The notes beneath the pieces are model-generated. The model had not been told where the DNA came from, did not search any database, and worked only from the letters and a program-made list of their open reading frames with translations. The position numbers were made by a program, and so were the translations under genes. A stretch of 64,000 bases of DNA, from positions 62,001 through 126,000 of the forward strand of contig JACKIK010000002.1 of the NCBI GenBank assembly GCA_020638455.1, read 5' to 3'. This DNA is from Hyphomonas sp. (GTDB lineage Bacteria; Pseudomonadota; Alphaproteobacteria; Caulobacterales; Hyphomonadaceae). Shown here piece by piece: positions 27,201 through 35,074 of this stretch. Numbering within the stretch: the first letter of the stretch is position 1; the number at the start of each line of letters is the position of its first letter.

Positions 27201-27361
27201 GGGGCCTTGAGGATGATCTTGACCTGCGTCGGCGCAATCTCGGGAAACGCGTCGATTGGCAGTTTCGCGGAGGCATAAAGTCCCGAAATCGCGAGCAGGA
27301 GCGCTAGCCCCAGAATGAAGACGCGTTGCGTCAGCGAGAAGGCGACAAGGCGTTCGAGCAC
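24251..27361 (-). CDS. czcA: Heavy-metal RND efflux transporter, CzcA/CusA family
   Basis: A 1036-residue inner membrane proton antiporter of the heavy-metal RND type, with 12 predicted membrane segments and two large periplasmic loops. Signatures include LPIDAFPEIAPTQVKI near the N-terminus, the TM4 motif GMIVDGAIVVTENAVERL carrying an acidic residue of the proton relay, and the periplasmic QPIEMRVSEMLTG and DLAIKIFG. It starts with GTG five bases after czcB. The TM4 motif resembles both Czc and Cus pumps, so divalent (Zn/Co/Ni) versus monovalent (Cu/Ag) specificity cannot be settled by eye. The adjacent two-component system probably induces it. Confidence 0.92.
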   Translation of the reverse strand: MLERLVAFSLTQRVFILGLALLLAISGLYASAKLPIDAFPEIAPTQVKIILKAPGMTPEEVESRVVRPLEMELLGIPDQTIMRAKAKYAIADITIDFKEGTDIYWARQQVSERLTAVSSDFPETVTGGLAPISTALSEVFMFTIEGGDLTLEQRRSLLDWVIRPALRTLPGVADVNALGGRVRTFEVVPNEAVMTTTGISLADIRATLENNNRNDGAGRISEGEEALVVRSIGATETENDIGSLVVREVDGQVLRIRDVASVRTGSLTRYGSVTRDGAGEAVEGIVVALRGADARTVVSGVEKKLEELQTSLPEGVKIEVFYNRSDLIEKAVWTVTEALLIAAALVVVLLVIFLGDLRAALVVTLILPASALATFLLMKMFGLSANLMSLGGLAIAIGMIVDGAIVVTENAVERLHENPRASKLHVIYRAASEVALPTAAGIFIICLVFVPLLTLQGLEGKLFAPVALAIVFALGSALLLACTLIPVLASYLLKSSSNHETLLMRIITPAYRRLLAGVLRMPVVIYAAAAISVVFAVLAYTATGKTFMPAMNEGSVVMQLAALPSINLNQSEADAMRAQAAILEKVPEVEHIVGRIGSDELGLDPMGLNESDMFLELAPREEWRGPDTEWLVGEVRNVMDEFVGIESSFTQPIEMRVSEMLTGSRGDLAIKIFGADSAELADLAGRIERAVAEVPGASDVFTASNDVSEYLQVDIDPVRAGRFGLDVISIQDELRARLEGVTAGEVIEPGRRTPIVIRADQNDGADAFDFGNLLLVNSQGQTVRLSDVANVSRVAGLASVARENGQRYAVVQAFVSGRDLVGFVADAQAAVAAMGSLPAGYTLEFGGEFENQRRASARLSLMVPLSLGLIFIVLFATLRSLRQAALVLLNIPFALVGGIIALSLSGEYLSVPASVGFIALLGIAVLNGLVLVTCFNDLRALGLDTEQAVRQGAERRLRPVLMTATAAALGLVPLLFAHGPGSELQRPLAIVVVGGLVSSTILTLFLLPVLYRRFGVDRSPAGVPQGEVQWTRPYAS

Positions 27362-27366
27362 GGTTC

Positions 27367-28422
27367 TCAGGCTCCCTCGGCGAGGTTTTTCAGTGCGGCA
27401 AGTCCAGAGACAGCGACCTGGTCGCCGGTCTTCAGGGTACCCTGGACCGAGACTTCTGTGCGGCTGCGCGATAGCACGGTGACATCGACCCGCCGGAAGC
27501 TGCTTCCTTCTTCAACGAATACGCAATCGGTCCCGCCAATCCGGACGAGTGCGCGGGCGGGGATGATCAGCGCGTTCGCGCCGCTTGAGCTTTCAAGAGA
27601 CAGGTCCACCAGTTGGCCAAGCCGCCAGGGTGTCGAATTCGGAAGTTCGATCTTTATCCGGATGGTCTGCAGACGTGCATCGACCTTCGGATCGATCGCA
27701 ATGACAGTGCCTTTTTCCGTAGCGCCCTCGAGATTGACGGGCGCGCCGATACGGATCGAATTTGCCGCACGTTCCGGCAGGGCCACGTCGAGCCAGTAGC
27801 GCTTGCCGTCAAAGATCGAGAGGAATGGGTCGGACATCGCGACGGGATCGCCCGCATTGACAGAGATGTCCGCGACAATGCCTGACGCCGGTGCCACCAG
27901 TTCGAACCGGCCCGCGCCTTTGGCCGGGCGTACGGCGTTCAGGCGCCCTTGGCTGGCTGCAAATGCAAGATGAGCCGATTTCGAATCGTGTTCGGCCTCG
28001 TCGGCTTCCTGGGCGGAGCGGAGGCCGAGCTGGCGGAGCTCTTCCGCACGTTCGGCAAGATGGTCCATATGTTCGACCGTCAGCCGCTGCGTTTCCAGTT
28101 CCGCGTGCGCCGTTTCATATTCGGGGCTGTAGAGAATTGCGACGGGGTCTCCGGCATTTACCTGCATGCCCGGAATGACCAGCGGGTCGAGCAGGACTGC
28201 ATCGAACGGGCTGGTCACGGGGTGGGAATTGCCGGGCGGCGCAATGACGGTACCGAAGGCACTCTCGCCTTCGATGGCGCTTTCGTTGAACACCGCTGCG
28301 GTGGAGATACCCAGCGCCTTCCGGCTCGCCGGGGAAACCTCAAAAGTCTGGGCCAGAGCCGGTCCGGCGGCAATTGCCGCACATGCAAAAGCCAGCGCGG
28401 TGCGTATCACCCATTTCACCAT
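27367..28422 (-). CDS. czcB: Periplasmic membrane-fusion protein of metal RND pump (CzcB family)
   Basis: A 351-residue adaptor with signal peptide (ALAFACAAIAAGPALAQ), a barrel-sandwich/lipoyl-like hybrid domain (VTSPFDAVLLDPLVIPGMQVNAGDPVAILYSPE), an alpha-helical hairpin and a C-terminal beta domain. It links CzcA to CzcC in the periplasm. It is the first gene of the czcB-czcA-DUF3240-czcC unit. An 11-bp-period direct repeat lies 57-73 bp upstream of its start, as it does upstream of the response-regulator gene. No extra N-terminal metal-binding histidine cluster is seen. Confidence 0.88.
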   Translation of the reverse strand: MVKWVIRTALAFACAAIAAGPALAQTFEVSPASRKALGISTAAVFNESAIEGESAFGTVIAPPGNSHPVTSPFDAVLLDPLVIPGMQVNAGDPVAILYSPEYETAHAELETQRLTVEHMDHLAERAEELRQLGLRSAQEADEAEHDSKSAHLAFAASQGRLNAVRPAKGAGRFELVAPASGIVADISVNAGDPVAMSDPFLSIFDGKRYWLDVALPERAANSIRIGAPVNLEGATEKGTVIAIDPKVDARLQTIRIKIELPNSTPWRLGQLVDLSLESSSGANALIIPARALVRIGGTDCVFVEEGSSFRRVDVTVLSRSRTEVSVQGTLKTGDQVAVSGLAALKNLAEGA

Positions 28423-28478
28423 CGTCTTCTCGCAGTTCAGTGATTTTCAGTCTGTAACTGCGAATTTGACGGGGTTTA

Positions 28479-28495
28479 CTGACGCAAGCCTGACG
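28479..28495 (-). promoter_or_regulatory. Direct repeat, probable response-regulator site for czcBA promoter
   Basis: CTGACG, five bases, CTGACG on the plus strand: a tandem repeat with an 11-bp period, the spacing bound by OmpR-type response regulators. The same arrangement is found at 30271-30287 upstream of the response regulator itself. Confidence 0.55.
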
Positions 28496-28549
28496 AACGG
28501 CGATGCATCTGTTTTCCTGTGCAGAGCCTCAACCTGGCGCTTCTGCGGT

Positions 28550-29554
28550 TCAGGCGGCATGCACTTCCGGGAAATGGAGCGACAGGCCGGCGCACTCCGG
28601 CAGACACGTCACAAGTTCGCCCCCATGCGCTTCCGCAATGCGGTCGGCAATCGCGAGGCCGAGACCCGCGGCCCCTCCGGGCGCGCGGTCGGCCCGGATT
28701 CCCCGTGCCTTGAGACGCTCAAGCTCATCGGAAGCGAGGCCTGTGCCGCCATCGATGACCGTCAGGCTGGCGCCGGGCCCGGCCTTCACAACCACCTCGG
28801 CACCATCCGGCGCTGCGCGGAGCGCGTTCACGACAAGCGTGCGCAGAGAAGCTGCAACGGCCTCTTCCAGCCCGTGAAAAGGCTTGGCAGCGTCTTCCTC
28901 GACGGATAGGCTCCGGCCCGCCTGGAATGCGGCAGGTGCCAGCTCTGCGACGACTCGCCGGGCCAGGGCACCCGGCTCGATCAGCGACCGGCGCTGCACA
29001 AGGTCAGGCGAGTTGCTGCGGGCCAGCAGCAGCAGCTGGTCGACCATTTCGGACAGCGCCCGGACCTGCGCGCGCAGTGGAGCCGCCTCGTCCGTGGGCA
29101 ACCTGTCCAGCGAGACGGCAAGAACGGCCAGCGGCGTCTTCAGCTCATGTGCGGCATCGGCTGCAAAGGCCTCCTGGCGCCGGGCGTGCGCTTCGAGCCG
29201 CTCGGTGAGAACATTTACGGCGTCGGTCAGTGGCTTGAGTTCGGTCGGCAGGGCGTCGCCAGGGGTCTGGTAGCTCCGCAATTCCTGGGCGGCCTGGCAC
29301 ACGTCGCGCGCCGTAGCCTTCAGCTGGGCCTCAACCCTGCGAACAACGAGCAGGGCGCCCGTTCCGAACAAAAACAGGAACACGCCGACCGGGACAATCA
29401 CATGTTCCGTAATCTCCAGAATGGTACGATTGAGCGGAGGCGGATTCCGGCCGAGGAGTCCATACTGGTAGGTGACCAGAACACCCAGCACGATGCCGCC
29501 AATGATGCCGGAGACGACGAGCCCAAAAAGCAGTTTGCCAGCGATCGATTTCAT
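28550..29554 (-). CDS. Two-component sensor histidine kinase
   Basis: A 334-residue membrane kinase. Two transmembrane helices (residues about 8-30 and 51-72) flank a very short periplasmic loop of about 20 residues. A HAMP-like linker follows, then the dimerisation domain with phospho-acceptor His136 (DAAHELKTPLAVLA), and an ATP-binding domain with N box LVVNAL, G1 DGGTGL and G2 GLGLAIAD. The tiny sensory loop suggests detection in or at the membrane. It overlaps the response-regulator stop by 4 bp and probably controls the adjacent metal efflux operon. Confidence 0.9.
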   Translation of the reverse strand: MKSIAGKLLFGLVVSGIIGGIVLGVLVTYQYGLLGRNPPPLNRTILEITEHVIVPVGVFLFLFGTGALLVVRRVEAQLKATARDVCQAAQELRSYQTPGDALPTELKPLTDAVNVLTERLEAHARRQEAFAADAAHELKTPLAVLAVSLDRLPTDEAAPLRAQVRALSEMVDQLLLLARSNSPDLVQRRSLIEPGALARRVVAELAPAAFQAGRSLSVEEDAAKPFHGLEEAVAASLRTLVVNALRAAPDGAEVVVKAGPGASLTVIDGGTGLASDELERLKARGIRADRAPGGAAGLGLAIADRIAEAHGGELVTCLPECAGLSLHFPEVHAA

Positions 29555-30225
29555 AGCGACTTCCGCGTGCCAAAAAAGTAACCCACACCGCGCACCGTGT
29601 GGAGGATATCCTCTTCGCCCGCATCGGCGAAGCGCCGCCGCAGCCGGGATGCAACCGCCTCAAGCGCATTGGGCGTAACGGGATCGGATGCGCTGTAGAG
29701 CGACCCTTCCAGCCGCTCGCGGGGAACCACTTTTCCCGCATTGCGAAGCAGGATTTCGAGGAAATCCGCTTCTTTCCGGCCGATGGCGAGGACCTGTCCG
29801 TCGACTTCAGCCTGCCGGCTGGTCGGGTCGAAGGTGACATTGCCAACCTTCAGGATGACGGGGTCACGCCGACCGGGCCGGCGCACGAGCGCTCTCAGCC
29901 GTGCGGCAATTTCTTCGACTTCGGCAGGCTTCACGAGGTAGTCGTCGGCGCCGGTGTCGAGCCCCATGACGCGGTCGTCCAGCGTGCTCCGCGCAGACAG
30001 GATCAGCACCGGCGGACGGTCCGCAGGAAGGGTGCGCAGCCAGTCGATCCCGTCGCCGTCGGGAAGGCCAAGGTCCAGCATGATTGCATCGAACTGGCCG
30101 ACAGCCATGTGGTCATCGGCTTCCTCGATGCCCGCGGCAATGTCGCTGTCGATGCCGCGCGCACCAAGGCGCTCCGCGAGAAGGCGCGCGAGTTCCATGT
30201 TGTCTTCAATAATGAGCGTGCGCAT
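29551..30225 (-). CDS. OmpR/PhoB-family response regulator
   Basis: A 224-residue two-domain regulator. The receiver domain has phospho-acceptor Asp51 (IMLDLGLPDGDG) and the conserved lysine in YLVKPAEVEE. A C-terminal winged helix follows, with LLRNAGKVVPRERLEGSLY and LRRRFADAGEEDILHTVRGVGYFF. It pairs with the histidine kinase encoded next. The same 11-bp-period repeat precedes this gene and czcB, supporting autoregulation and control of efflux. Confidence 0.92.
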   Translation of the reverse strand: MRTLIIEDNMELARLLAERLGARGIDSDIAAGIEEADDHMAVGQFDAIMLDLGLPDGDGIDWLRTLPADRPPVLILSARSTLDDRVMGLDTGADDYLVKPAEVEEIAARLRALVRRPGRRDPVILKVGNVTFDPTSRQAEVDGQVLAIGRKEADFLEILLRNAGKVVPRERLEGSLYSASDPVTPNALEAVASRLRRRFADAGEEDILHTVRGVGYFFGTRKSL

Positions 30226-30256
30226 GCGTTCCCGGAATCCCGACTTTTTCGGAAAC

Positions 30257-30287
30257 CTTATACCTCAAGACTGACGCGGTCCTGACA
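30257..30287 (-). promoter_or_regulatory. Promoter of the two-component system with response-regulator repeat
   Basis: CTGACG, five bases, CTGACA (30271-30287) gives an 11-bp-period direct repeat matching that at 28479-28495. Read on the minus strand, a TATAAG -10-like box (30262-30257) follows 8 bp after the repeat, so the repeat would occupy the -35 position, typical of class II activation. The response-regulator start is about 32 bp further downstream. Confidence 0.5.
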
Positions 30288-30409
30288 TACAAAAAATATG
30301 AACTTCAATGGAGTTGACCGGAATTCGAATGCCACCATCGGTGCAGCCGATGCTGCTTTGAACTATCGCCATAGACCGGACGATGTCCGGGGGCTTCTTT
30401 GCGAAACTG

Positions 30410-31096
30410 CTAGTGATACGCGAAGAAGTAGCGGACATTATGGACGGTCACGTCGCCTTCGGTCCAGCAATGCCCCTGCTGTACCCAGGCCTTGAGCTGG
30501 TCTTCCGAGAACTGATCAAGGCCGGAAAAATCTTCGTCAAGATCAGCTACAATCCTGTAGGATGCCCAGTAGGTGTTGAGGATGTCCCGTGTCGTATTCC
30601 AGTCCTGTTCGCTATTGGAACATGACAGCAGCCGTCCATTTCGATGGAGTATCTTCGGTGCGTTCACAAGGACACTGTCGAGAAACTGGCGGCCGTCGGG
30701 TCCATTGTCGCGCGGGGTAACGACCGGATTATAGGTGCCGGGGTTCGACGGCGCATTGCACACGACCAGATCGAACTTGGACCGGCCGACAAATTCGTCA
30801 ATACCTTCCGACTGGACGCAGTGGATGCTGACGTTGTTCTTTTCTGCGTTGATCTCGGCCCACCTGATCGCGCCCGGATTAAGGTCGGAGCAGGTGACGG
30901 TCGCGCCAAGTTTGGCGGCGGCAATGCCCAATACGCCTGTGCCGCATCCTGCATCGAGCACGGTCATTCCCGACAAGGGCTGTTCGCTCAGTATGCGAAC
31001 GAAGTTTTTCGCGTAGTGGCTCGGCGGGTAGACTTCGGAACGATCAAAGTCGATTTCGACAACGAAGTTGTCTCCGGCGCGTATGGCAATTGACAT
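30410..31096 (-). CDS. Class I SAM-dependent methyltransferase
   Basis: A 228-residue protein with the AdoMet motifs VLDAGCGTGVLGIAAAKLG (motif I) and CSDLNPGAI (motif II). The catalytic-face motif LVVCNAPSNPG resembles the NPPY of HemK/PrmC-type and small-domain methyltransferases. The substrate is not evident; the NxPx motif favours an amide, guanidine or nucleobase nitrogen. ATG 31094-31096 lies 6 bp after the stop of the EamA-fusion gene (a TTG codon just before it is in frame), so they are co-transcribed. Base composition nearby is AT-richer than in flanking regions. Confidence 0.85.
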   Translation of the reverse strand: MSIAIRAGDNFVVEIDFDRSEVYPPSHYAKNFVRILSEQPLSGMTVLDAGCGTGVLGIAAAKLGATVTCSDLNPGAIRWAEINAEKNNVSIHCVQSEGIDEFVGRSKFDLVVCNAPSNPGTYNPVVTPRDNGPDGRQFLDSVLVNAPKILHRNGRLLSCSNSEQDWNTTRDILNTYWASYRIVADLDEDFSGLDQFSEDQLKAWVQQGHCWTEGDVTVHNVRYFFAYH

Positions 31097-31102
31097 CAAT
31101 AC

Positions 31103-33028
31103 TTATCCAAACAGGTTCATGGACAGAACGAACAGGGGGCCGAGAAGCAGGAACAGCATGGCCGATCGCCTGGCAGAAAGTTGCCGCCGGAGCGGGTTTC
31201 CCTTTGCGGATGTGTGAAAGGTTTCCAGAACGCCTTCATTCGTCCACCCCTGTGCCGTTCTCTCGACCATCCGTGTTTCGCGCCCGTAGCGGAGCAGTTC
31301 GATGCGGCCGAGATAGAGTGGCAACGAGAAGCGATCTCCGAGGGACTGGAAATTGACCAGCTCCGTCACGTTCAGGAGGGTTGGTCGAATATTGTAGTCA
31401 AATATCCGAACGGCAATATACGCAATGGACGCGACGACGAACATGGCAATGGCGCTTCGAATATTGGAACTCGATGCGACCGTTGAATAGACGGCGATGG
31501 AAACAATACCAAGCGCAACAATAATTACGATTTCACCATAGCTCGCTTTGTCGGTTTTGTTGGCGACCCACTTCGAGCTGTACGATTTGACGTCGAGAGC
31601 TGCCTCCTGGAAATCGTCCTGCACGTCCTTTTCCTTGTCGACCAGCTTCTTCGCGAAGGCCAGGAACTTTCCTTCGAGGTGCCTGTAGTTGGTGAGATTG
31701 TTGGCAAGCTGCCCAGAGCTTTGCGACTGATCGATATCGATAATGGCGCTGATGAGTTGATACAGCAGGTTGCCCAGGGCGGCGTTTGGCTTCTCGGAGC
31801 CCGATTGCTGTACGGGCCCCTGAAACTCGAACGTGTTCTTTGGGTCCGCCAGAGCCGCGATCTTGGTCACGGCTCTCTGCCAGTTGATGAGATCCTGTTC
31901 CTCATCGCGCGCCCGTTGCCACTGCCGGCTCAGGAAGAAGGCTGCCAGAATGGCGTAGATCTGAATTGGGAAGTTGTCGGCATCTTCGAATTTCAGGCCG
32001 GGGAAGATGTCGGTGCGGAAGAACAGAACGAAGCCCATGTACATGAAGGCGACAGCGGCGCCCGTCTCCGGCATGAGCTGCCTGAAGATTTTCGCCGTGA
32101 GGACGCTGGCGACCACAATGAACGTGATCCCGAACAGGATCGACGGAGTAATCTGGTCGCCCAGAACAAGTATCTGCAGCGAGGTGCTGAGCACCGGGAC
32201 CAGGTAGGCCAGCACCGGAATGACATTCGATGGTCCCGTACTGATCGCGTGTGACCAGGTCGTCTGTGCAACGGCCACCGTTATCACGCCCAGCCAGACA
32301 AGATAGAACCAGTCAATCGGCTGCAGCGCCAGCGTCCAATGCTGGGTGATCGCCATGGCTGCAAATGCCAGCGATGAAGGCAGCAGGCCGACGAAATAGA
32401 TCAGCGGCATGCCCAGGGCGCGCTGACGGGACAATCCGATTTCCCGGATCTTGGCCGATGCCGTCATGTACAGGCCGGCCATGCCGGCCGCAGCGAAGCC
32501 GGCTCCGAGGCCGAGATAATTCTCCCTCGCGCCCGCAGCTCCCTGCGGAAGATGAAAATCCCAGACGAGGCTCACGCTCCCTAGGAAGCCGAGCAGCAGC
32601 AGGGCATTGTCCGCCCAGGAAGGTCTCCGGTTCCCCAGCCCGAAGACGGAGTGGAAGAAAAGCGACAGGAAGATGGGCCAGAGATAGTTGGCAATATTTG
32701 CGTAAATCCGGGCGGTGCCGGTCATCGCATAGTAGAACAGCAGCTGGTACGCGGTCAGCGAAACCGAGAACAGAACAAGATAGAGGAAGAGCGCCGTTCC
32801 TCCCCGTTTCACCATTGTTGACGGCACATCGGCCTTCCGGCGGAAGCTGCCGATCAGCTGGGGAATGGCTATAGGGGCAAGCGCAACGACGGCAATGACC
32901 TGGATAATACCGACGAGTGCGTAGAATGGCAGGCGTCCGGCAAGCAGGCCGCCAAAAGTTGCAGAAGTGCTCCAGGCTGCGATTGCAATAAATGCAAATA
33001 CAAACGCTGCACCTTGAGATCGTCGCAC
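31103..33028 (-). CDS. EamA/DMT-type transporter fused to an unrecognised C-terminal membrane domain
   Basis: A 641-residue protein, about twice the usual EamA length of about 300. Residues 1 to about 310 form a ten-helix drug/metabolite transporter with two EamA halves (for example LTAYQLLFYYAMTGTARIYAN and VPVLSTSLQILVLGDQIT). After two further helices (about 325-375) there is a soluble helical segment (about 375-490, with LANNLTNYRHLEGKFLAFAKK). Another helix pair (about 495-545), a beta-rich tail and a final membrane helix end the chain. I do not recognise this half. It starts with GTG. It is probably an exporter for a metabolite made or modified by the methyltransferase gene 6 bp downstream. 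Parts of the gene are under 50% GC. Confidence 0.8.
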   Translation of the reverse strand: MRRSQGAAFVFAFIAIAAWSTSATFGGLLAGRLPFYALVGIIQVIAVVALAPIAIPQLIGSFRRKADVPSTMVKRGGTALFLYLVLFSVSLTAYQLLFYYAMTGTARIYANIANYLWPIFLSLFFHSVFGLGNRRPSWADNALLLLGFLGSVSLVWDFHLPQGAAGARENYLGLGAGFAAAGMAGLYMTASAKIREIGLSRQRALGMPLIYFVGLLPSSLAFAAMAITQHWTLALQPIDWFYLVWLGVITVAVAQTTWSHAISTGPSNVIPVLAYLVPVLSTSLQILVLGDQITPSILFGITFIVVASVLTAKIFRQLMPETGAAVAFMYMGFVLFFRTDIFPGLKFEDADNFPIQIYAILAAFFLSRQWQRARDEEQDLINWQRAVTKIAALADPKNTFEFQGPVQQSGSEKPNAALGNLLYQLISAIIDIDQSQSSGQLANNLTNYRHLEGKFLAFAKKLVDKEKDVQDDFQEAALDVKSYSSKWVANKTDKASYGEIVIIVALGIVSIAVYSTVASSSNIRSAIAMFVVASIAYIAVRIFDYNIRPTLLNVTELVNFQSLGDRFSLPLYLGRIELLRYGRETRMVERTAQGWTNEGVLETFHTSAKGNPLRRQLSARRSAMLFLLLGPLFVLSMNLFG

Positions 33029-33293
33029 TCTTCCGCTCTCTATCCAGTTTCGACTGTCTTGCTCTCAGCGCCCGATTCGCCGTCGCGCTGCAGCCAAGTG
33101 GCCCACCATTAGTAAGGGAAGGCAACTATGCAGCCAATAGTCGCTGCGATTCATGATGAGGTGATGCCGGAACGCGTCCCGGCTTTGCCGCCGAGTCGAA
33201 GCCGCTCCCTGATAGCGCGACCTGCTCGCGAACCAGCCATGCGGAATAGGACCGGGCAGGCCAGCCAGTCTGACGGCACGCCATGCGTCCGAC

Positions 33294-34742
33294 TTAGCCG
33301 ATCGTGCACGGACGGACGTAGTCCGCGACCTTCTCGATCTTGTGGGCAATGCCAATGACGTCCGCATCCCGGTGCCGTGCCCCGACAACCTGGAGCCCGA
33401 CAGGCAAGCCGTCGTCATAAACGCCGATCGGAATGCTTGCCGCGGGTACGCCGGCCAGGTTAATTGGCACCGTGAAAACGTCTTCCAGATACATGGTCAG
33501 CGGGTCGGTGGCGTCCAGTCCGAACGCAAAGGCCGTTGTCGGCGCAGTCGGCCAGATCATGGCATCGACGTGCTGGAGCGCGGCGTCGAAGTCTTCCTTG
33601 ATCTTGCGGCGCACCTTCGTCGCGCGGAGGTAATACTCATCATAGTAGCCGGAACTCAGCGAGTAGGTTCCGAGCAGGATGCGGCGACGGACCTCCTCGC
33701 CAAATCCCGCCGATCGCGACCGCTCATAGCGTTCGATCAGGTTGTTGGCGCCCTGGTCCGAGTAGCCGTACCGCATGCCGTCATAGCGCGCGAGGTTCGA
33801 CGATGCCTCGCTCAGCGCGATGATGTAGTAGGCCGGCAGGGCGTACCGGATGTGCGGCAGCGAAACAGGCTTGATCTCGATATTGGCCTTTCCGCACAAC
33901 TCCTTCGCGCGGTCCCACACATATTCGAGGTACTGGCTGCTGACGAGGCCCGCGAGCTCTTCCGGAATGCCGACGGTGAATTTCTTCGAACCGGCGTTCA
34001 GCGCCGACTGCAGCGACGGCCCCTCATAGTCGATCGACGTCGAATCCTTCGGGTCCCGGGCAATCATGACGTCGAGGAGAATGGCCGCATCGGCCACCGA
34101 CTTCGTGATCGTGCCCGGCTGGTCCAGGGATGACCCGTAGGCAATCACGCCCCATCTGGAGCAGTGTCCGTAGGACGGCTTGAAGCCGACAACGCCGCAA
34201 AAGGCAGCGGGCTGCCGCAGGGAACCGCCCGTATCTGTCCCGATCGCAGCGACGGCGAGGTCAGCAGCAACGGCTGCCGCAGAGCCGCCCGACGAGCCGC
34301 CGGGCACGACCTGGGTGCCATCGCTTCGCACATTCGGGTTGATCGTTGGTCCGTGCATGCTCTTCTCGGTGGAAGAACCCATGCCGAACTCGTCCATGTT
34401 GGTCTTGCCAAGGAAAACAGCGCCGGCATCGAGCAGTTTCTGGGTGACGAACGACTCATAGGTGGGCACGAAATTGCCGAGGATCTTCGACCCCGCCGTC
34501 GTGAGGACGCCGGCCGTACAGAAATTGTCCTTCACGGCAATCGGGAGCCCGTCGAGTGGCAGTGCCTTGTTTTTCTTGCGTCTCTCGTCCGAATCCTTTG
34601 CGCGCTGAAGGGCTTCGTCATGCATCAGCGTGACGTACGCGTTCAGGTGCTTTTTCTCTTCAATGCGCTCGAAATAGGTTTTGACTTCACCTTGGACGGA
34701 CACATCGCCGGTCAAGAATTTCGTCGCTTCGGATTCAGACAT
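33294..34742 (-). CDS. GatA-like amidase (amidase signature family)
   Basis: A 482-residue amidase-signature enzyme closely resembling the A subunit of Glu-tRNA(Gln)/Asp-tRNA(Asn) amidotransferase. It has the full Ser-cisSer-Lys triad: Lys71 (AVKDNFC), Ser150 (GGSSGGSAAA) and Ser174 (TDTGGSLRQPAAF), plus SRWGVIAYGSSLDQPGTI. GatA hydrolyses glutamine to pass ammonia to GatB. Neither gatB nor gatC is adjacent and the codon context is unlike an ordinary gatCAB operon, so this may be a second copy or an amidase used in the neighbouring methyltransferase/exporter pathway. An in-frame ATG at 34787 is possible, but family similarity begins at 34742. Confidence 0.82.
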   Translation of the reverse strand: MSESEATKFLTGDVSVQGEVKTYFERIEEKKHLNAYVTLMHDEALQRAKDSDERRKKNKALPLDGLPIAVKDNFCTAGVLTTAGSKILGNFVPTYESFVTQKLLDAGAVFLGKTNMDEFGMGSSTEKSMHGPTINPNVRSDGTQVVPGGSSGGSAAAVAADLAVAAIGTDTGGSLRQPAAFCGVVGFKPSYGHCSRWGVIAYGSSLDQPGTITKSVADAAILLDVMIARDPKDSTSIDYEGPSLQSALNAGSKKFTVGIPEELAGLVSSQYLEYVWDRAKELCGKANIEIKPVSLPHIRYALPAYYIIALSEASSNLARYDGMRYGYSDQGANNLIERYERSRSAGFGEEVRRRILLGTYSLSSGYYDEYYLRATKVRRKIKEDFDAALQHVDAMIWPTAPTTAFAFGLDATDPLTMYLEDVFTVPINLAGVPAASIPIGVYDDGLPVGLQVVGARHRDADVIGIAHKIEKVADYVRPCTIG

Positions 34743-35074
34743 GGAAACTCGGCTCGGTGGAAGTGAGGGACTCGGAAAAGTGAGCATGCGGTCTATGACA
34801 GCGCTTCTGGTGGATCAAGCGCTTCACCGCAACTCGGTGTGAAGCGGCCGGCCGGCGGTGCGCGACTCTGCGGCACGATCACGGGCGCAGGCACTTGGAT
34901 CATGCAGGAGGGCGACCGGCCGGGCATCGTGTTGCGACGGCTCTGTCCCCTGTCACTATGCCGCGCGGCGCAGCTCTTTTCTCCCCTCCGGAGACGTCGT
35001 CTATGTATCAATCGGATTGACATAGATGCAATTCATTCTCAATTGTCCGCCCGATACGGTCGCAAGGTGTTGGC
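34743..35074. other. 332-bp divergent intergenic region between gatA-like gene and feoA
   Basis: Contains the feoA promoter region (perfect TTGACA at 35017-35022) and a possible Fur box (35027-35041). No promoter for the gatA-like gene could be identified with confidence, and no open frame with coding character is seen. Confidence 0.55.
35017..35041 (+). promoter_or_regulatory. feoAB promoter with candidate Fur box
   Basis: A consensus -35 TTGACA (35017-35022) is followed at 35027-35041 by TGCAATT-C-ATTCTCA. This matches the 7-1-7 Fur pattern (TGATAAT-N-ATTATCA) well in its right half (ATTCTCA) and poorly in its left. Its position between -35 and -10 would fit iron-dependent repression. The -10 is weak. 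Confidence 0.4.

Noticed and set aside
33029..33293. Possible small gene between the EamA fusion and GatA-like genes
   Set aside because: Open frames here run into or overlap the GatA-like gene end, lack ribosome sites, and translate to basic low-complexity sequence.
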